Positions 6,761 to 6,817 of a DNA stretch of 6,817 nt are shown piece by piece. The notes beneath the pieces were generated by a model that searched no databases, was not told where the DNA came from, and was given only the letters and a program-made list of their open reading frames with translations. Source of the stretch: an uncultured Collinsella sp. (GTDB taxonomy: Bacteria > Actinomycetota > Coriobacteriia > Coriobacteriales > Coriobacteriaceae); assembly GCA_900549335.1 (NCBI GenBank), contig UROJ01000082.1, positions 1 through 6,817 on the forward strand, written 5' to 3'. A program made the translations under genes and the position numbers. The stretch's first letter is position 1, and the number at the start of each line of letters is the position of its first letter.

Positions 6761-6780
6761 CACTTTAGACCATCAAAGTG
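6761..6780. promoter_or_regulatory. Small dyad upstream of the last gene
   Basis: CACTTT (6761-6766) and AAAGTG (6775-6780) form an inverted repeat with an 8-base centre, about 30 bases before the next start codon. It could be an operator or part of the promoter region. No clear -35/-10 pair was found: TTGCAC (6758-6763) and TAATAC (6794-6799) are too far apart to make one. Confidence 0.2.
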
Positions 6781-6811
6781 TTTGCTGCACAAATAATACT
6801 GGAGGGCATCT

Positions 6812-6817
6812 ATGGCA
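6812..6817 (+). CDS. Start of a further gene, cut by the window end
   Basis: Only ATG GCA (Met-Ala) is present. The call rests on GGAGG at 6801-6805, spaced 6 bases before the ATG, and on the preceding terminator and AT-rich gap, which fit a new transcription unit. Nothing can be said about the product. Confidence 0.6.

Noticed and set aside
1..6817. tRNA, rRNA or insertion-sequence transposase genes
   Set aside because: I saw no cloverleaf pattern, rRNA-like stretch or transposase reading frame on either strand by eye.

Overview
The window looks like chromosomal DNA of a moderately GC-rich Gram-positive bacterium. Coding regions favour G or C at third codon positions, ribosome binding sites are strong and AGGAGG-like, and rho-independent terminators are present. 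The tandem YhgE/Pip genes and overall style suggest a gut actinobacterium of the Coriobacteriia (Collinsella-like). That placement is inference from pattern, not a database match. All recognisable genes are on the + strand.

Positions 1-333 hold no clear gene. They contain one end of a dispersed repeat (2-41), a 56-bp near-perfect palindrome (77-132), a small dyad that may be an operator (187-206) and a leader hairpin (246-287). Two adjoining genes follow (about 334-3108 and 3109-5298). Both encode large membrane proteins of the YhgE/Pip family: one N-terminal membrane helix, a long Ala/Ser-rich extracytoplasmic stalk, and a C-terminal ABC-2-like membrane domain. The stop codon of the first touches the start codon of the second, and the second gene's ribosome binding site lies inside the first. 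They are almost certainly co-transcribed, probably translationally coupled, and may form a two-subunit complex. The first has an extra C-terminal module with two more membrane helices and a charged cytoplasmic tail.

Positions 5299-5711 are a roughly 410-base gap filled with structure. A compound inverted-repeat element (5301-5532) has several nested or competing hairpins and carries a second exact copy of the 40-bp repeat seen at the window start. A canonical terminator (5606-5644) ends the transcript. A separately transcribed EamA/DMT-family transporter follows (5712-6695) with its own terminator (6707-6733). The window ends just after the start codon of another gene (6812), which has a good ribosome binding site.

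The most interesting material is the asymmetric YhgE/Pip pair and the non-coding repeats on both sides of it. No ATPase, toxin, nuclease or phage gene is visible, so no defence or secretion system can be claimed from this window alone.
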